Assembly: GCF_009498735.1 (NCBI RefSeq)
Contig: NZ_ML762426.1
Span: forward strand, 163,030 to 198,854
DNA length: 35,825 nucleotides
Source of the DNA: Gracilibacillus oryzae
Lineage (GTDB): Bacteria > Bacillota > Bacilli > Bacillales > Amphibacillaceae
Direction: 5' to 3'
Shown here: piece by piece, positions 8,486 through 17,557 of the stretch
Layout: each line of letters begins with the position of its first letter
Position numbering within the stretch: the stretch's first letter is position 1
Translations under genes and position numbers: made by a program
The notes under the pieces: generated by a model
The model's input: only the letters and a program-made list of their open reading frames with translations
Databases searched by the model: none
Told to the model about the DNA's origin: nothing

Positions 8486-10174
8486 ATGAATTATAAAAAT
8501 ATGTTTGTTGAGGCACTCTTTATACAATTACAAGGAACTTTGGAAAAAACGGTATTAGAAAACATGATAGAGAAACCTAAATACGAGAATATGGGTGATT
8601 GGGCCTTTCCATGCTTTGAATTGGCTAAAGTGTATCGTGAGTCACCGCAAACTATTGCTGACAAATTAAAACAGAACCTGGAATTACCTGCATTATTCGA
8701 AAAAGCCGAGACAGTTGGTGGATATCTAAATGTATTTCTTCATAAATCAGACGTATCTACTTACATTATTAATAAAATTCTTTCAGAAAAGAGTAATTAC
8801 GGTTCCAGCAACACCGGTCATAATAAAGTCATTACCATTGATTTCTCCTCACCGAATATCGCCAAGCCTTTTTCAATGGGGCATTTGCGCTCCACTGTTA
8901 TTGGCAATGCATTAGCAAACATTGCCGAAAAATCCGGCTATACAACGGTGAAAATTAATCATTTAGGGGATTGGGGAACACAATTTGGCAAGCTGATTGT
9001 TGCCTACAAGAAGTGGGGCGATGAAAAGAAGGTAAAAGAAAAACCGATAAAAGAATTATTAAAATTATATATTCAATTCCATGAGGAAGCAGAACAATAT
9101 GAAGATTTAAATAACGAAGGGAGAGAATGGTTTAAGAAGCTGGAAGAGGGTAATGAGGAAGCATTATCATTATGGCAATGGTTTAGAGAAGAATCACTAA
9201 AAGAGTTTGCGAAAGTTTATGACCTCTTGGGTGTCAAATTTGACTCATATAATGGGGAAGCTTTCTATAATGACAAAATGGATCATGTTATTCAGCTTCT
9301 TGAAGAAAAAAATTTATTACAAGTCTCAGAAGGAGCAAGAATAGTCGAGGTAAGCAATGATATGCCCCCTTGTCTAATCAAGAAGAAAGATGGAACAACG
9401 CTATATGCAACTCGTGATTTAGCTGCAGCTATTTATCGTCAGGACACGTATCAGTTTGCGAAAGCATTATATGTGGTTGGCCATGAGCAATCTCTGCATT
9501 TTAAACAGCTCTTTTCTGTCCTGGAGAAGATGGGCTGCACATGGCACAAAGGTCTTGCCCATGTACCTTTTGGAATGATATTAAAAGATGGTAAAAAAAT
9601 GTCCACTCGTAAAGGAAAGGTTGTACTTTTAGAAGAAGTTTTACAAGACGCAATCAAGCTCGCGGAGAAAAATATTAGCGAAAAGAATCCAACCCTTGCT
9701 GGAAAAGATGAGGTTGCTCGCCAAATCGGAACTGGGGCTGTTATATTTCACGATCTGAAAAATTACCGCTTAAACGATATTGAGTTTTCTCTTGAAGATA
9801 TGCTGAGATTCGAAGGGGAGACTGGGCCATATGTGCAATATACACATGCCAGAGCTTCTTCTATTTTAAGAAAAGGAAATTTTCAGCAGACGGATGAAGT
9901 GATGCAACTAGACGATGATCAGGCATGGACGATCATCACAACATTAGTCGAATTCCCGAATGTATTGAAACGTGCATTGAATGATTATGATCCTTCACAA
10001 ATCGCAAAGTATACACTTGACCTTGCCAAATCGTTTAATAAATATTATGGTTCAGTTCGTATCCTGGAGGAACATGAGCAGAAACAGGCTAGACTTGCTC
10101 TTGTATATTCTGTTCAAACAGTCCTGCAGGAAGCTCTGCGGTTATTAGGAATACAGGCACCTGACGAGATGTAA
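8486..10174 (+). CDS. argS: Arginyl-tRNA synthetase
   Basis: A 562-residue class I synthetase charging tRNA-Arg. DFSSPNIAKPFSMGHLRST contains the HIGH-type motif (SMGH), followed by NHLGDWGTQFGKL. GKKMSTRKGKVV is the KMSKS-type loop. The C-terminal helical anticodon-binding domain begins around ALNDYDPSQIAKYTLDLAKS and keeps FNKYYGS. The ATG at 8486 has AGGAGG upstream; the ATG at 8468 contains that site and is rejected. The N-terminus (MNYKNMFVEALF, NMGDWAFPCF) is the Bacillus short type. A second, housekeeping argS elsewhere is possible, because a T-box before argS often marks an accessory copy; that is inference. Confidence 0.95.
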   Translation: MNYKNMFVEALFIQLQGTLEKTVLENMIEKPKYENMGDWAFPCFELAKVYRESPQTIADKLKQNLELPALFEKAETVGGYLNVFLHKSDVSTYIINKILSEKSNYGSSNTGHNKVITIDFSSPNIAKPFSMGHLRSTVIGNALANIAEKSGYTTVKINHLGDWGTQFGKLIVAYKKWGDEKKVKEKPIKELLKLYIQFHEEAEQYEDLNNEGREWFKKLEEGNEEALSLWQWFREESLKEFAKVYDLLGVKFDSYNGEAFYNDKMDHVIQLLEEKNLLQVSEGARIVEVSNDMPPCLIKKKDGTTLYATRDLAAAIYRQDTYQFAKALYVVGHEQSLHFKQLFSVLEKMGCTWHKGLAHVPFGMILKDGKKMSTRKGKVVLLEEVLQDAIKLAEKNISEKNPTLAGKDEVARQIGTGAVIFHDLKNYRLNDIEFSLEDMLRFEGETGPYVQYTHARASSILRKGNFQQTDEVMQLDDDQAWTIITTLVEFPNVLKRALNDYDPSQIAKYTLDLAKSFNKYYGSVRILEEHEQKQARLALVYSVQTVLQEALRLLGIQAPDEM

Positions 10175-10248
10175 CAGTGGACATGGCTCTAATATCTCAC
10201 ATAAAATCGTGTCTGTGATCCATACTATATCTTGGGAGGGCATGTGAT

Positions 10249-11136
10249 ATGAAAACTTATGGTATGGTGATCGTTTTATTATTATTCAACAGTATTTCTC
10301 TTTCTGGCGCAACAGCAGACCTTGTGATAACACTTAAAGAAGAGCAGATTACAAGTGTGAACAGAGAGGAACTGAGGGTACTTTTTTTTGATGAACCAGT
10401 GATTGATGAAGATAAATATCAACAGTTTGTCCAAGAGCTTGAGCAGAAGATTTACCAGGAGCCTGTTGATGCGACAATTGATGATAACAATGTCATTGTG
10501 CCAGGAAAAGCGGGTTATCAGTTAGATCGTAAAGAATTCAGGGAGAAGTTTTACAGCTACTTTTTCTCGGATAATGCTGACAAGATAGAAATTCCTGTGA
10601 TGGAGGTATTTCCAAATGTAGATAGTGAACTGCTGGCAAATATTCGCACACAGCAAATCGGCCATTATACAACCTATTTTAACAAAAATAATGAGGAAAG
10701 ATCTCATAATATTTTCCTTTCATCTGAAGCAATTAATAACCATGTTGTATTTCCCGGGAAGACCTTTTCCTTTAACAAAGTGGTTGGCAAAAGGACAGCA
10801 GAGAAAGGATATTTGCCCGCACCTGAGATTGTAAAAGGCGAATTAACGGAAGGGATAGGCGGAGGCATTTGTCAAGTGTCTTCCACTTTGTATAATGCGG
10901 TCGATCGTGCTGGTGTGCAAATGGTTGAACGTTATTCTCACAGTAAGCGGGTGCCATATGTCCCGCCAGGCCGTGATGCAACTGTCAGCTGGTATGGCCC
11001 TGACTTTACATTCAAAAATAATCTGAACCAGCCCATTCTGATTCGTTCAGAAGTAAAGGGAGGAAAAGTAGACATTGCTATCTATTCTTCTGATCAGATT
11101 GAATACACCCCCCGAGAAGTTCCAGCAGCTTCTTAG
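10249..11136 (+). CDS. Secreted VanW-domain protein with peptidoglycan-binding-4 domain
   Basis: 295 residues. A signal peptide covers about residues 1-23 (MVIVLLLFNSISLSGATA). Residues ~30-130 fit the PG_binding_4 domain (IDDNNVIVPGKAGYQLDRKE). From about 155 the VanW domain follows, with FPGKTFSFNKVVGKRT, then EGIGGGICQVSSTLYNA, NHLNQPI-type NNLNQPILI and RDATVSWYGPDFTF. VanW-family proteins such as YoaR act at the cell envelope, but their activity is unknown; the name comes from vancomycin clusters and does not imply resistance here. GGGAGGG precedes the ATG. The gene lies 74 bp after argS and has its own terminator. Confidence 0.88.
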   Translation: MKTYGMVIVLLLFNSISLSGATADLVITLKEEQITSVNREELRVLFFDEPVIDEDKYQQFVQELEQKIYQEPVDATIDDNNVIVPGKAGYQLDRKEFREKFYSYFFSDNADKIEIPVMEVFPNVDSELLANIRTQQIGHYTTYFNKNNEERSHNIFLSSEAINNHVVFPGKTFSFNKVVGKRTAEKGYLPAPEIVKGELTEGIGGGICQVSSTLYNAVDRAGVQMVERYSHSKRVPYVPPGRDATVSWYGPDFTFKNNLNQPILIRSEVKGGKVDIAIYSSDQIEYTPREVPAAS

Positions 11137-11141
11137 CAAGA

Positions 11142-11175
11142 AAAAGTCGACCTGTTAATAGATCGACTTTTTTTT
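11142..11175 (+). terminator. Rho-independent terminator after VanW gene
   Basis: AAAAGTCGA and TCGACTTTT form a 9-bp stem around CCTGTTAATAGA, with eight T at the 3' side. Confidence 0.9.
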
Positions 11176-11254
11176 AATATTATTTAAAAACGAGAATATG
11201 ATAATATAAAATATTTGAAATAAAAATGATAAACAGGGGGGCTTTAAGATGAAC

Positions 11255-11282
11255 TTGATAGGATATGCAAAAACTATACTAT
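11255..11282 (+). promoter_or_regulatory. Possible promoter of the opp operon
   Basis: TTGATA at 11255-11260 and TACTAT at 11277-11282 are spaced 16 nt. The match is moderate. It sits just upstream of a good cre site and about 200 bp before oppD. The rest of the 342-bp gap (11137-11478) holds only the terminator, this element, the cre site and a doubtful 23-codon frame (11249-11320). Confidence 0.35.
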
Positions 11283-11303
11283 TTCATGCTAGATATACAC
11301 AAT

Positions 11304-11317
11304 TGAAAGCGGTTACC
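11304..11317 (+). promoter_or_regulatory. cre site (CcpA operator) upstream of the opp operon
   Basis: TGAAAGCGGTTACC matches the consensus TGWAANCGNTNWCA at 13 of 14 positions; only the last base differs. Placed downstream of the likely promoter, it would let CcpA block transcription of the peptide importer when preferred sugars are present. Confidence 0.65.
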
Positions 11318-11478
11318 TAACAATTAACGAAAGAAGTTTTTACAATAATTGAAAACTCTGCGTAAGATTCCTTAACATGAGTATTGCTGGATACTGGTTT
11401 CGAACATACAATTATTTCAAATCATACTAGAAAAAAGAAATAAAGGTTTGCCTGAAAAAAGAATGGAGGGGTCAGAGA

Positions 11479-12488
11479 ATGTCCGATGCTTTGTTGAATA
11501 TTCAAAATTTACAGACTTCTTTTAAAATAAAAGATCACTATTATGCAGCAGTGGATGATGTGACTTTGGAAGTAAATAAAAACGAAATTGTCGCAATTGT
11601 TGGGGAATCAGGCTGCGGTAAAAGTGCGCTCGCAGCATCCGTAACCGGTTTACACAACAAAGACAGAACGAAAATTGAGGGCCATATTTATTATAAAGAC
11701 AAGGATATTGTCAATACATCTGCCAGTCAGTTAAATCAATTGCGCGGCTCAGAGATTGGCATGATTTTTCAAGATCCATTAACAGCTCTTAATCCATTAA
11801 TGATTGTCGGCGAACAGATTGAAGAAACATTAATATTGCACCAGAAAATGTCTAAGCAGGAAAGAAAACAAAAAGTACTGGAATTGTTAGAAGATGTAGG
11901 GATCCCCCGTCCTGAACAGACATTTCATCAGTATCCGCACCAATTATCTGGCGGAATGAGGCAGCGGATCGTAATTGCGATTGCGATCGCCAATAAACCC
12001 GGTTTGTTAATTGCTGATGAGCCAACAACCGCTCTTGATGTAACAATACAATCACAAATCCTTGACTTAATCTTGAAATTAAAAAAAGAAATGCATGCAG
12101 GCGTCATTTTAATCACCCATGATCTAGGAGTGGTCGCAGAGATGGCTGATCGCGTTGCTGTAATGTATGCAGGACAAATTGTGGAAGTGGCACCAGTTGT
12201 AGAACTATTTGACAACCCACAGCATCCATATACTCGCTCATTGTTCCATCCGCATTGTCCAAACAGGAACGTTTATATGTTATTCAGGGAGTTGTCCCGC
12301 CATTACCAAGCCTGCCGCGTACTGGCTGCCGTTTTCAATCACGAATTCCCTGGATCACAGAAGATGCTCACGAGAAAGAACCTTCCCTGCATGAAATCAG
12401 TCCAAATCATTATGTCAGATGTACTTGTTACAAACATTTTCACTTCTTGGATATGGAGGAAGGGGGAGTTGATCATGGCGTTTCTTAA
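11479..12488 (+). pseudogene. oppD: Oligopeptide ABC transporter ATPase OppD, frame disrupted near 12245
   Basis: Residues 1-254 encode a normal peptide-importer ATPase. They hold Walker A GESGCGKS (about 42-49), Q-loop MIFQDPLTALNP, signature LSGGMRQR, Walker B LLIADEPTTALD and H-loop LITHDLGVV. After HPYTRSL (codon 12241) the frame no longer encodes the family tail. The true tail continues in the frame starting at 12246: PSALSKQERLYVIQGVVPPL, then GCRFQSRIPW, SPNHYVRCTCY and a TAA at 12486-12488. The family pattern RSLL-RSI-P suggests 10 bases are missing between 12245 and 12246. The shifted frame has no stop before the oppF ATG and joins it in frame, giving one 642-codon frame (11479-13407). 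It may be a decayed gene, a functional fusion or a sequencing/assembly error. Confidence 0.85.
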
Positions 12489-13407
12489 GGTAGAGGATTT
12501 ACATGTCCATTTTCCGGTACGCAGTGGTGTATTTAAAAGAATTGTTGGCCATGTGAAGGCTGTAAATGGTGTTTCACTTGAATTAAAACAAGGAGAAACA
12601 TATGGATTAGTTGGTGAATCAGGTTCTGGTAAGACAACAACAGGGCGGGCAGTAATCGGGTTAAATGAGATAACCTCAGGCAAGGTTTTATACAACAACC
12701 ATGATTTGGCAGGACTGATACGATCAAAGGAGATTCAAAAAGAAATTCAGATGATTTTTCAGGACCCTTACTCTTCCCTGAATCCGAAAAAGCGGGTGTT
12801 GGATATTGTGGCAGAGCCGTTAAGGAATTTTGAAAGCCTGACAAAACAAGAAGAATTCAGTCGTGTCGGGCAATTACTTGATCAAGTTGGATTAAGCAAG
12901 GAAAGTATCTTTAAATACCCACATGAATTTTCCGGTGGGCAAAGGCAAAGAATCGGGATAGCAAGAGCGATTGCTTTACATCCTAAACTGATTATTGCTG
13001 ATGAACCTGTTTCTGCACTGGATGTATCTGTACAGGCACAAGTTTTAAATTTTATGAAAGATTTGCAAAAAGATTTGAATCTGACATATCTGCTTATCAG
13101 TCATGATTTAGGGATTATTCGGCATATGTGTGATCGAATTGGAATTATGTATAAAGGGCGTCTGGTGGAGGAGGCGAGTGCGGAAGAAATTTATCAGAAT
13201 CCGCAACATATTTATACGAAACGATTAATTTCATCGATTCCAGATATCGATCCGAAGAACAGGGAGAAACGGGCTGCATTACGAGACGAAGTAAAGCGGG
13301 AGTTTGATAAGAAAATTAACAATTATTTTGATTCTGACGGAATTGCGTATGATTTGAAACCAATTTCCGACAGTCATTTCGCTGCATTGCCAGGGGAGGG
13401 ACTTTAA
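12475..13407 (+). CDS. oppF: Oligopeptide ABC transporter ATPase OppF
   Basis: 310 residues from the ATG at 12475, which has GGAGGAAGGGGG upstream. It contains Walker A GESGSGKTTTG, Q-loop MIFQDPYSSLNPKKR, signature FSGGQRQR, Walker B LIIADEPVSALDVS and H-loop LISHDLGII. The tail ends IYQNPQHIYTKRLISSIPDI, as in the OppF/DppF group. It pairs with OppD to power import through OppB and OppC. In the original arrangement it overlapped the oppD end by 14 nt in another frame. With the deletion in oppD, the same codons also form the C-terminal half of a fused OppD-OppF frame, but the retained ribosome site should still allow separate translation. Confidence 0.93.
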   Translation: MAFLKVEDLHVHFPVRSGVFKRIVGHVKAVNGVSLELKQGETYGLVGESGSGKTTTGRAVIGLNEITSGKVLYNNHDLAGLIRSKEIQKEIQMIFQDPYSSLNPKKRVLDIVAEPLRNFESLTKQEEFSRVGQLLDQVGLSKESIFKYPHEFSGGQRQRIGIARAIALHPKLIIADEPVSALDVSVQAQVLNFMKDLQKDLNLTYLLISHDLGIIRHMCDRIGIMYKGRLVEEASAEEIYQNPQHIYTKRLISSIPDIDPKNREKRAALRDEVKREFDKKINNYFDSDGIAYDLKPISDSHFAALPGEGL

Positions 13408-13409
13408 AA

Positions 13410-14372
13410 ATGTGGACTTTTACCATCCGGCGTATTTTGATCATGCTGCCGCAAATTCTTTTGTTAAGTATTGTGATCTATCTGCTGGCGAAAATGATGC
13501 CAGGTGATGCATTGACAGGATTAATTGATCCAAATATCGGTCCTGAAGCAATTGAAGCACAGCGGGAAAAGCTTGGCTTAAATAATCCATGGTATGTGCA
13601 GTATTGGGACTGGATAACAAATGTGTTTCAAGGGAATTTAGGACAGTCCTTTCAGCATAAACTTCCTGTAACAGAATTAGTAAGTCAGCGTCTGATCAAT
13701 ACATTCTGGCTGTCTGTCATGACACTGATATTAACATATGCCATTGCGATTCCATTAGGATTAATCAGCGGCCGTCATAATGATACATGGACGGACAGAA
13801 TGATTACTGGTTATACGTACATTGGATTTGCTGCCCCTATCTTTATTTTTGCCCTGCTTATGTTGTTTGTTTTCGGTTTTCATTTTGGCTGGTTTCCAAC
13901 AAGTGGCAGTGTCGAACCAGGAGCAGTCCCTGGAACGTTCGATTATTTTATAAGCAAAATCAATCATATGCTGCTTCCGGCACTTTCGATGGCTCTGATT
14001 ACAACTGTGTCGACAGTCCAGTATTTGCGTAGTGAAATTATTGATACAAAACAGAAAGATTTTGTCTTACTTGCACGTTCCAAAGGAGTAAGTGAGTCAC
14101 GTATTTATCGAAATCATATTTTCCGTAATTCGTTATTACCAGTTGCCGCCTTTTTCGGTTATGAAATTACCGGTTTAATTGGAGGCTCAATCTTTATTGA
14201 GAATATATTCAGTTACCCTGGAATAGGACAATTATTTTTAAATTCAGTAATGCAGCGTGACACAAGTGTTGTTACAGCACTTGTTCTCCTGTTCGGTATT
14301 GCGTCCATCCTGGGAACATTGCTATCTGATATTATTCTGAGCATTGTCGATCCAAGGATTCGGATGAAATAG
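13410..14372 (+). CDS. oppB: Peptide ABC transporter permease OppB
   Basis: A 320-residue inner-membrane permease of the DppB/OppB type with about six membrane segments (first MLPQILLLSIVIYLLAKMMP). The N-terminal periplasmic-loop pattern GLNNPWYVQYWDWITNVFQG, then NLGQSF, is typical. The EAA loop is YLRSEIIDTKQKDFVLLARS, then KGVSESRIY. GGSIFIENIFSYPGIGQL near the end is also diagnostic. The ATG follows the oppF stop by 2 nt, with GGGAGGG inside the oppF end, so the two are coupled. Confidence 0.95.
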   Translation: MWTFTIRRILIMLPQILLLSIVIYLLAKMMPGDALTGLIDPNIGPEAIEAQREKLGLNNPWYVQYWDWITNVFQGNLGQSFQHKLPVTELVSQRLINTFWLSVMTLILTYAIAIPLGLISGRHNDTWTDRMITGYTYIGFAAPIFIFALLMLFVFGFHFGWFPTSGSVEPGAVPGTFDYFISKINHMLLPALSMALITTVSTVQYLRSEIIDTKQKDFVLLARSKGVSESRIYRNHIFRNSLLPVAAFFGYEITGLIGGSIFIENIFSYPGIGQLFLNSVMQRDTSVVTALVLLFGIASILGTLLSDIILSIVDPRIRMK

Positions 14373-14385
14373 TATGGAGGTGTAA

Positions 14386-15285
14386 ATGATGTTGCAATCA
14401 GAAGCTGTGAAACAAAAACCGATGCGTAGTCCATCAAGCTGGAGTATTTTGTGGCGGGAAATAGTACGAGACAAACTGGCGCTAATTTCACTTATTTTCC
14501 TAGTGATTACCATGGCATTTGTTTATGGTATATCCTTAATTCTTAATCAATCAGAAATTGTAAAAGTTGATTTATTTGCGATTCATGAGCCGCCTTCTGA
14601 GAATTTTTTGCTTGGAACGGATTATGGCGGCAGGGACGTTTTTGGACAATTGATTATTGGAACAAGAAACTCCATTTCTATCGGCATCCTGGTAACACTT
14701 ATCAGCGGAATAGTCGGCATTATAATGGGTGTGGTATCAGGTTATTTTGGTGGTACCGTTGATAATATTTTGATGCGTATCCTGGATTTTTTTATGATTC
14801 TTCCGACACTAATGATTGTTATCGTCTTTGTTAGTGTTGTACCAAATTATGGGGTAATGTCCTTTTCCTTTATCATGTCGGCATTCTTATGGATGGGGAT
14901 CGCTCGTTTAATCCGGTCAAAGGCCTTGCAGGAGAAAGAGCTGGATTATGTTCAGGCATCAAAGACACTTGGCTCTTCTCATCTAAAGATTATTTTTACC
15001 CAAGTCCTGCCGAATATCAGCTCATTGATTATTGTTACGATGACATTAAATTTAGCGGCAAATATCGGACTGGAATCAGGCCTTTCCTTTTTAGGTTTCG
15101 GGTTCCCTGAGAGTACTCCAAGTTTAGGGACTCTCGTCAGTTATGCAAGAAACCCGCAAACATTGGAATACCGCTGGTGGATATGGTTACCTGCATCATT
15201 ATTAATTCTAATTCTGATGTTGAGTATAAATAACGTCGGTCAAGCATTAAAGCGCGCGACAGACGCAAAACAAAGAAGAGGATAA
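14386..15285 (+). CDS. oppC: Peptide ABC transporter permease OppC
   Basis: A 299-residue permease of the DppC/OppC type. An N-terminal cytoplasmic segment leads into the first helix (LALISLIFLVITMAFVYGIS). LLGTDYGGRDVFGQLIIGTR is the family hallmark. The EAA loop is RLIRSKALQEKELDYVQASK, then TLGSSHLKIIFTQVLPN; SGLSFLGFGFP follows. GGAGGTG lies 5 nt before the first of two tandem ATGs, and either may be used. It is preceded by oppB (13 nt) and followed by oppA (about 17 nt). Confidence 0.95.
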   Translation: MMLQSEAVKQKPMRSPSSWSILWREIVRDKLALISLIFLVITMAFVYGISLILNQSEIVKVDLFAIHEPPSENFLLGTDYGGRDVFGQLIIGTRNSISIGILVTLISGIVGIIMGVVSGYFGGTVDNILMRILDFFMILPTLMIVIVFVSVVPNYGVMSFSFIMSAFLWMGIARLIRSKALQEKELDYVQASKTLGSSHLKIIFTQVLPNISSLIIVTMTLNLAANIGLESGLSFLGFGFPESTPSLGTLVSYARNPQTLEYRWWIWLPASLLILILMLSINNVGQALKRATDAKQRRG

Positions 15286-15302
15286 AAAAGGGAGGAATGA
15301 GA

Positions 15303-17180
15303 ATGTCAAACAAGAAATTTCGCTGGTTGTTCTTCGCATTGGTTACAGCTTTTGTTATGATTCTGGCCGCATGTAATGAAAGTACAAGTCAAACAGAGGA
15401 AGAACCAGAAACAGAAACAGAATCAGGTGAAACGGAAACAAATGAAACAGAAGAAACTGCAGAAGAAACAGAGGAAGAGCCAGAAGACACAGAACAAGCA
15501 GATGGTCTCTATTCAATTGATAATTTTTCTAATGTGAAGGGCGAGGATGCAACACCAATTGAAGGTGGAGAGCTGACATTTGGCCTGGTTTCCGATACAG
15601 CCTTCGATGGAATTCTGAATTTCAACTTCTATGACGGTGATCCAGATGCCCAAGTCCTGGAATGGTTTGATGAAGGTATGCTGACGTGGGATGAAAACTA
15701 TGTCTATACTAATGATGGCGCTGCAACTTATACGATGTCAGAAGATAATAAGACAGCAACCATTACGATTCGTGACAATGTTAACTGGCATGATGGAGAA
15801 CCGGTAAAGGCAGAAGACCTGCTCTTTGCTCATGAAGTAATTGCAGATCCTGAGTATGATGGTGTTCGTTTTGATGGAACACTAAGAAATGTGGAAGGAA
15901 TCGAAGAATATCATAATGGTGAAGCAGACACAATTTCAGGTATTGAGATCGTAGATGAAAAAACGTTAAAAATTACTTATAAGGAAGCAACACCTTCGCT
16001 TATTACTGGGGGAATCTGGACCTATCCATTAGCAAAACATATCTTCGGTGAGATGAATGTTGCTGACATCCCTTCTTCTCCGGAAGTACGTCAGAATCCA
16101 ATCGGTTTTGGTCCGTTTAAAGTGGAAAGCATTGTACCAGGTGAATCTGTTGTTTATACAAAAAATGAAGATTATTGGAGAGGTGAGCCAAAGTTAGATA
16201 AAGTGACATTAAAAGTAGTCAATCCCAATGTGGTTGTAGAATCATTGAAAAATGGGGAAGTCGACTTAGTGAGCAGTTTCCCTGTTGATCAATTCCCTGA
16301 TAATGCCGAAATGGCTAATGTTACATGGCTTGGTGTGACAGATCGTGCCTATACGTATATTGGATTTAAGCTAGGAAAATGGGATGAAGAGAATAGTGTC
16401 AATGTGTATGACCCTGAATCAAAAATGGCGAATGTAAACTTGCGTAAAGCAATGGCACATGCGCTTGATAACAATACAGTTGGTGAGCGGTTCTACCATG
16501 GTTTAAGATGGGCAGGTACAACATTGATCCCGCCATCACATCCAGAATATCATGATAGTGAGAATCCAGGTTTAGCATATGATCCAGAATTAGCGAAACA
16601 GCTTTTGGATGAAGCAGGTTATGTTGATACAAATGGTGATAATTTCAGGGAAGATCCTGAAGGAAATGAGCTTGTGATTAACTTTGCTTCCATGAGTGGC
16701 GGCGAAATTGCAGAGCCACTCGTTCAATATTATATTCAGGCATGGGGGCAAATTGGATTAAATGTACAAATGCTGGATGGTCGCCTGCATGAATTTAATT
16801 CTTTCTACGATCGTGTGGAAGCAGATGATGAGGCGATTGATATTTATCAGGCAGCATGGAGTGTTGGCATTGATGTAGATCCAGGCGGATTATGGGGCGA
16901 GCAAACTTTCTATAATATGACAAGATGGACCAACGAGGAGAATACACGCTTAATTGAGGAAGGATTATCTGAGGCTGCCTTTGACCTCGAGACACGTATC
17001 AAAACATATAAAGATTGGCAGCAATTAATGGTAGAAGAAGTACCAGCCTTCCCGACCGTATATCGTGCAATACTTGTTCCAGTAAACAACCGTGTCCAAA
17101 ACTATGCAATTGGTGATGGCACAGGTATTTACCGACATCAATTAGCTGTATCAGCAGAAGCGGCGGAAACAGCAGAATAG
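15303..17180 (+). CDS. oppA: Oligopeptide-binding lipoprotein OppA
   Basis: About 625 residues, an SBP_bac_5 family lipoprotein that binds peptides outside the membrane. The signal ends in the lipobox LAAC (Cys at about 24). A strongly acidic Glu/Thr linker follows at about residues 30-65 (SGETETNETEETAEETEEEP). The binding domain has TITIRDNVNWHDGEPVKAED, RQNPIGFGPFKVESI and LRKAMAHALDNN, all family motifs. I chose the ATG at 15303 because GGGAGG is 7 nt upstream; the ATG at 15297 is too close. It is the last gene of the operon. The acidic linker would fit a salt-tolerant host. Confidence 0.94.
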   Translation: MSNKKFRWLFFALVTAFVMILAACNESTSQTEEEPETETESGETETNETEETAEETEEEPEDTEQADGLYSIDNFSNVKGEDATPIEGGELTFGLVSDTAFDGILNFNFYDGDPDAQVLEWFDEGMLTWDENYVYTNDGAATYTMSEDNKTATITIRDNVNWHDGEPVKAEDLLFAHEVIADPEYDGVRFDGTLRNVEGIEEYHNGEADTISGIEIVDEKTLKITYKEATPSLITGGIWTYPLAKHIFGEMNVADIPSSPEVRQNPIGFGPFKVESIVPGESVVYTKNEDYWRGEPKLDKVTLKVVNPNVVVESLKNGEVDLVSSFPVDQFPDNAEMANVTWLGVTDRAYTYIGFKLGKWDEENSVNVYDPESKMANVNLRKAMAHALDNNTVGERFYHGLRWAGTTLIPPSHPEYHDSENPGLAYDPELAKQLLDEAGYVDTNGDNFREDPEGNELVINFASMSGGEIAEPLVQYYIQAWGQIGLNVQMLDGRLHEFNSFYDRVEADDEAIDIYQAAWSVGIDVDPGGLWGEQTFYNMTRWTNEENTRLIEEGLSEAAFDLETRIKTYKDWQQLMVEEVPAFPTVYRAILVPVNNRVQNYAIGDGTGIYRHQLAVSAEAAETAE

Positions 17181-17193
17181 TGAAAACAAGGTT

Positions 17194-17230
17194 AGGCTCC
17201 TTGTCCCAGTTAATAGGGGATTAGGAGCCT
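17194..17230. terminator. Hairpin between convergent oppA and tlp
   Basis: AGGCTCC and GGAGCCT are perfect arms 23 nt apart, with partial pairing inside (GTCCC, GGGGAT). There is no long T-run on either side, so it is a weak or bidirectional terminator candidate. Confidence 0.5.
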
Positions 17231-17240
17231 GATTCCTTTG

Positions 17241-17474
17241 TTATTGTTGCTGCTGGTCGTGTGCTTCGTCTTTAATTTCTGCTCTCATAGCCGCAATTGA
17301 TTCTTCTCTGCGGTGATTCTTCGCAATAATAGCTTCTTTTTCTTTTCCTGAAGCAAATTGCATTGTTTCATGTGTTGCTTCAATATTCTCTATTGTGTCT
17401 TGCACTTTTTGCTGTAATTTTTCCACATTATCAGATCTGTCATCTGGATTTGGCTGGTTATGTTGTTTTACCAC
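17241..17474 (-). CDS. tlp: Small acid-soluble spore protein Tlp
   Basis: A 77-residue protein. The pattern NPDDRSDNVEKLQQKVQDTI, then ENIEATHETMQFAS and RREESIAAMRAEIKDEA, matches the Tlp family of minor small acid-soluble spore proteins made in the forespore. The GTG at 17474 is the better start: AGGAGG lies 7 nt upstream, whereas the ATG at 17480 is only 1-2 nt from that site. A sigma-G-like promoter lies upstream on the same strand. It is good evidence that the organism forms endospores. Confidence 0.92.
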   Translation of the reverse strand: MVKQHNQPNPDDRSDNVEKLQQKVQDTIENIEATHETMQFASGKEKEAIIAKNHRREESIAAMRAEIKDEAHDQQQQ

Positions 17475-17505
17475 TTTCATTCCTCCTTCAACTTTTGATC
17501 AATTT

Positions 17506-17534
17506 TATTATGGGTAAAGAGAGTAGAAATATGT
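17506..17534 (-). promoter_or_regulatory. Sigma-G-like promoter of tlp
   Basis: On the minus strand, CATAATA (17506-17512) fits the sigma-G -10 consensus CATNHTA. ACATA (17530-17534), 17 nt upstream, fits the -35 consensus GHATR at four of five positions. It lies about 30 bp before the tlp start. Confidence 0.6.
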
Positions 17535-17557
17535 AGAGACTATTGTATTTAAAGATA

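Noticed and set aside
10249-11136. VanW-domain gene as a vancomycin resistance determinant
   Set aside because: No vanHAX or vanRS-like genes are present, and VanW-domain proteins are common chromosomal genes in Bacillaceae.
11479-13407. Annotating a single normal two-domain ABC ATPase
   Set aside because: The 76-residue linker is not family sequence, and the true OppD tail is readable in another frame up to 12488. A deletion explains it better.
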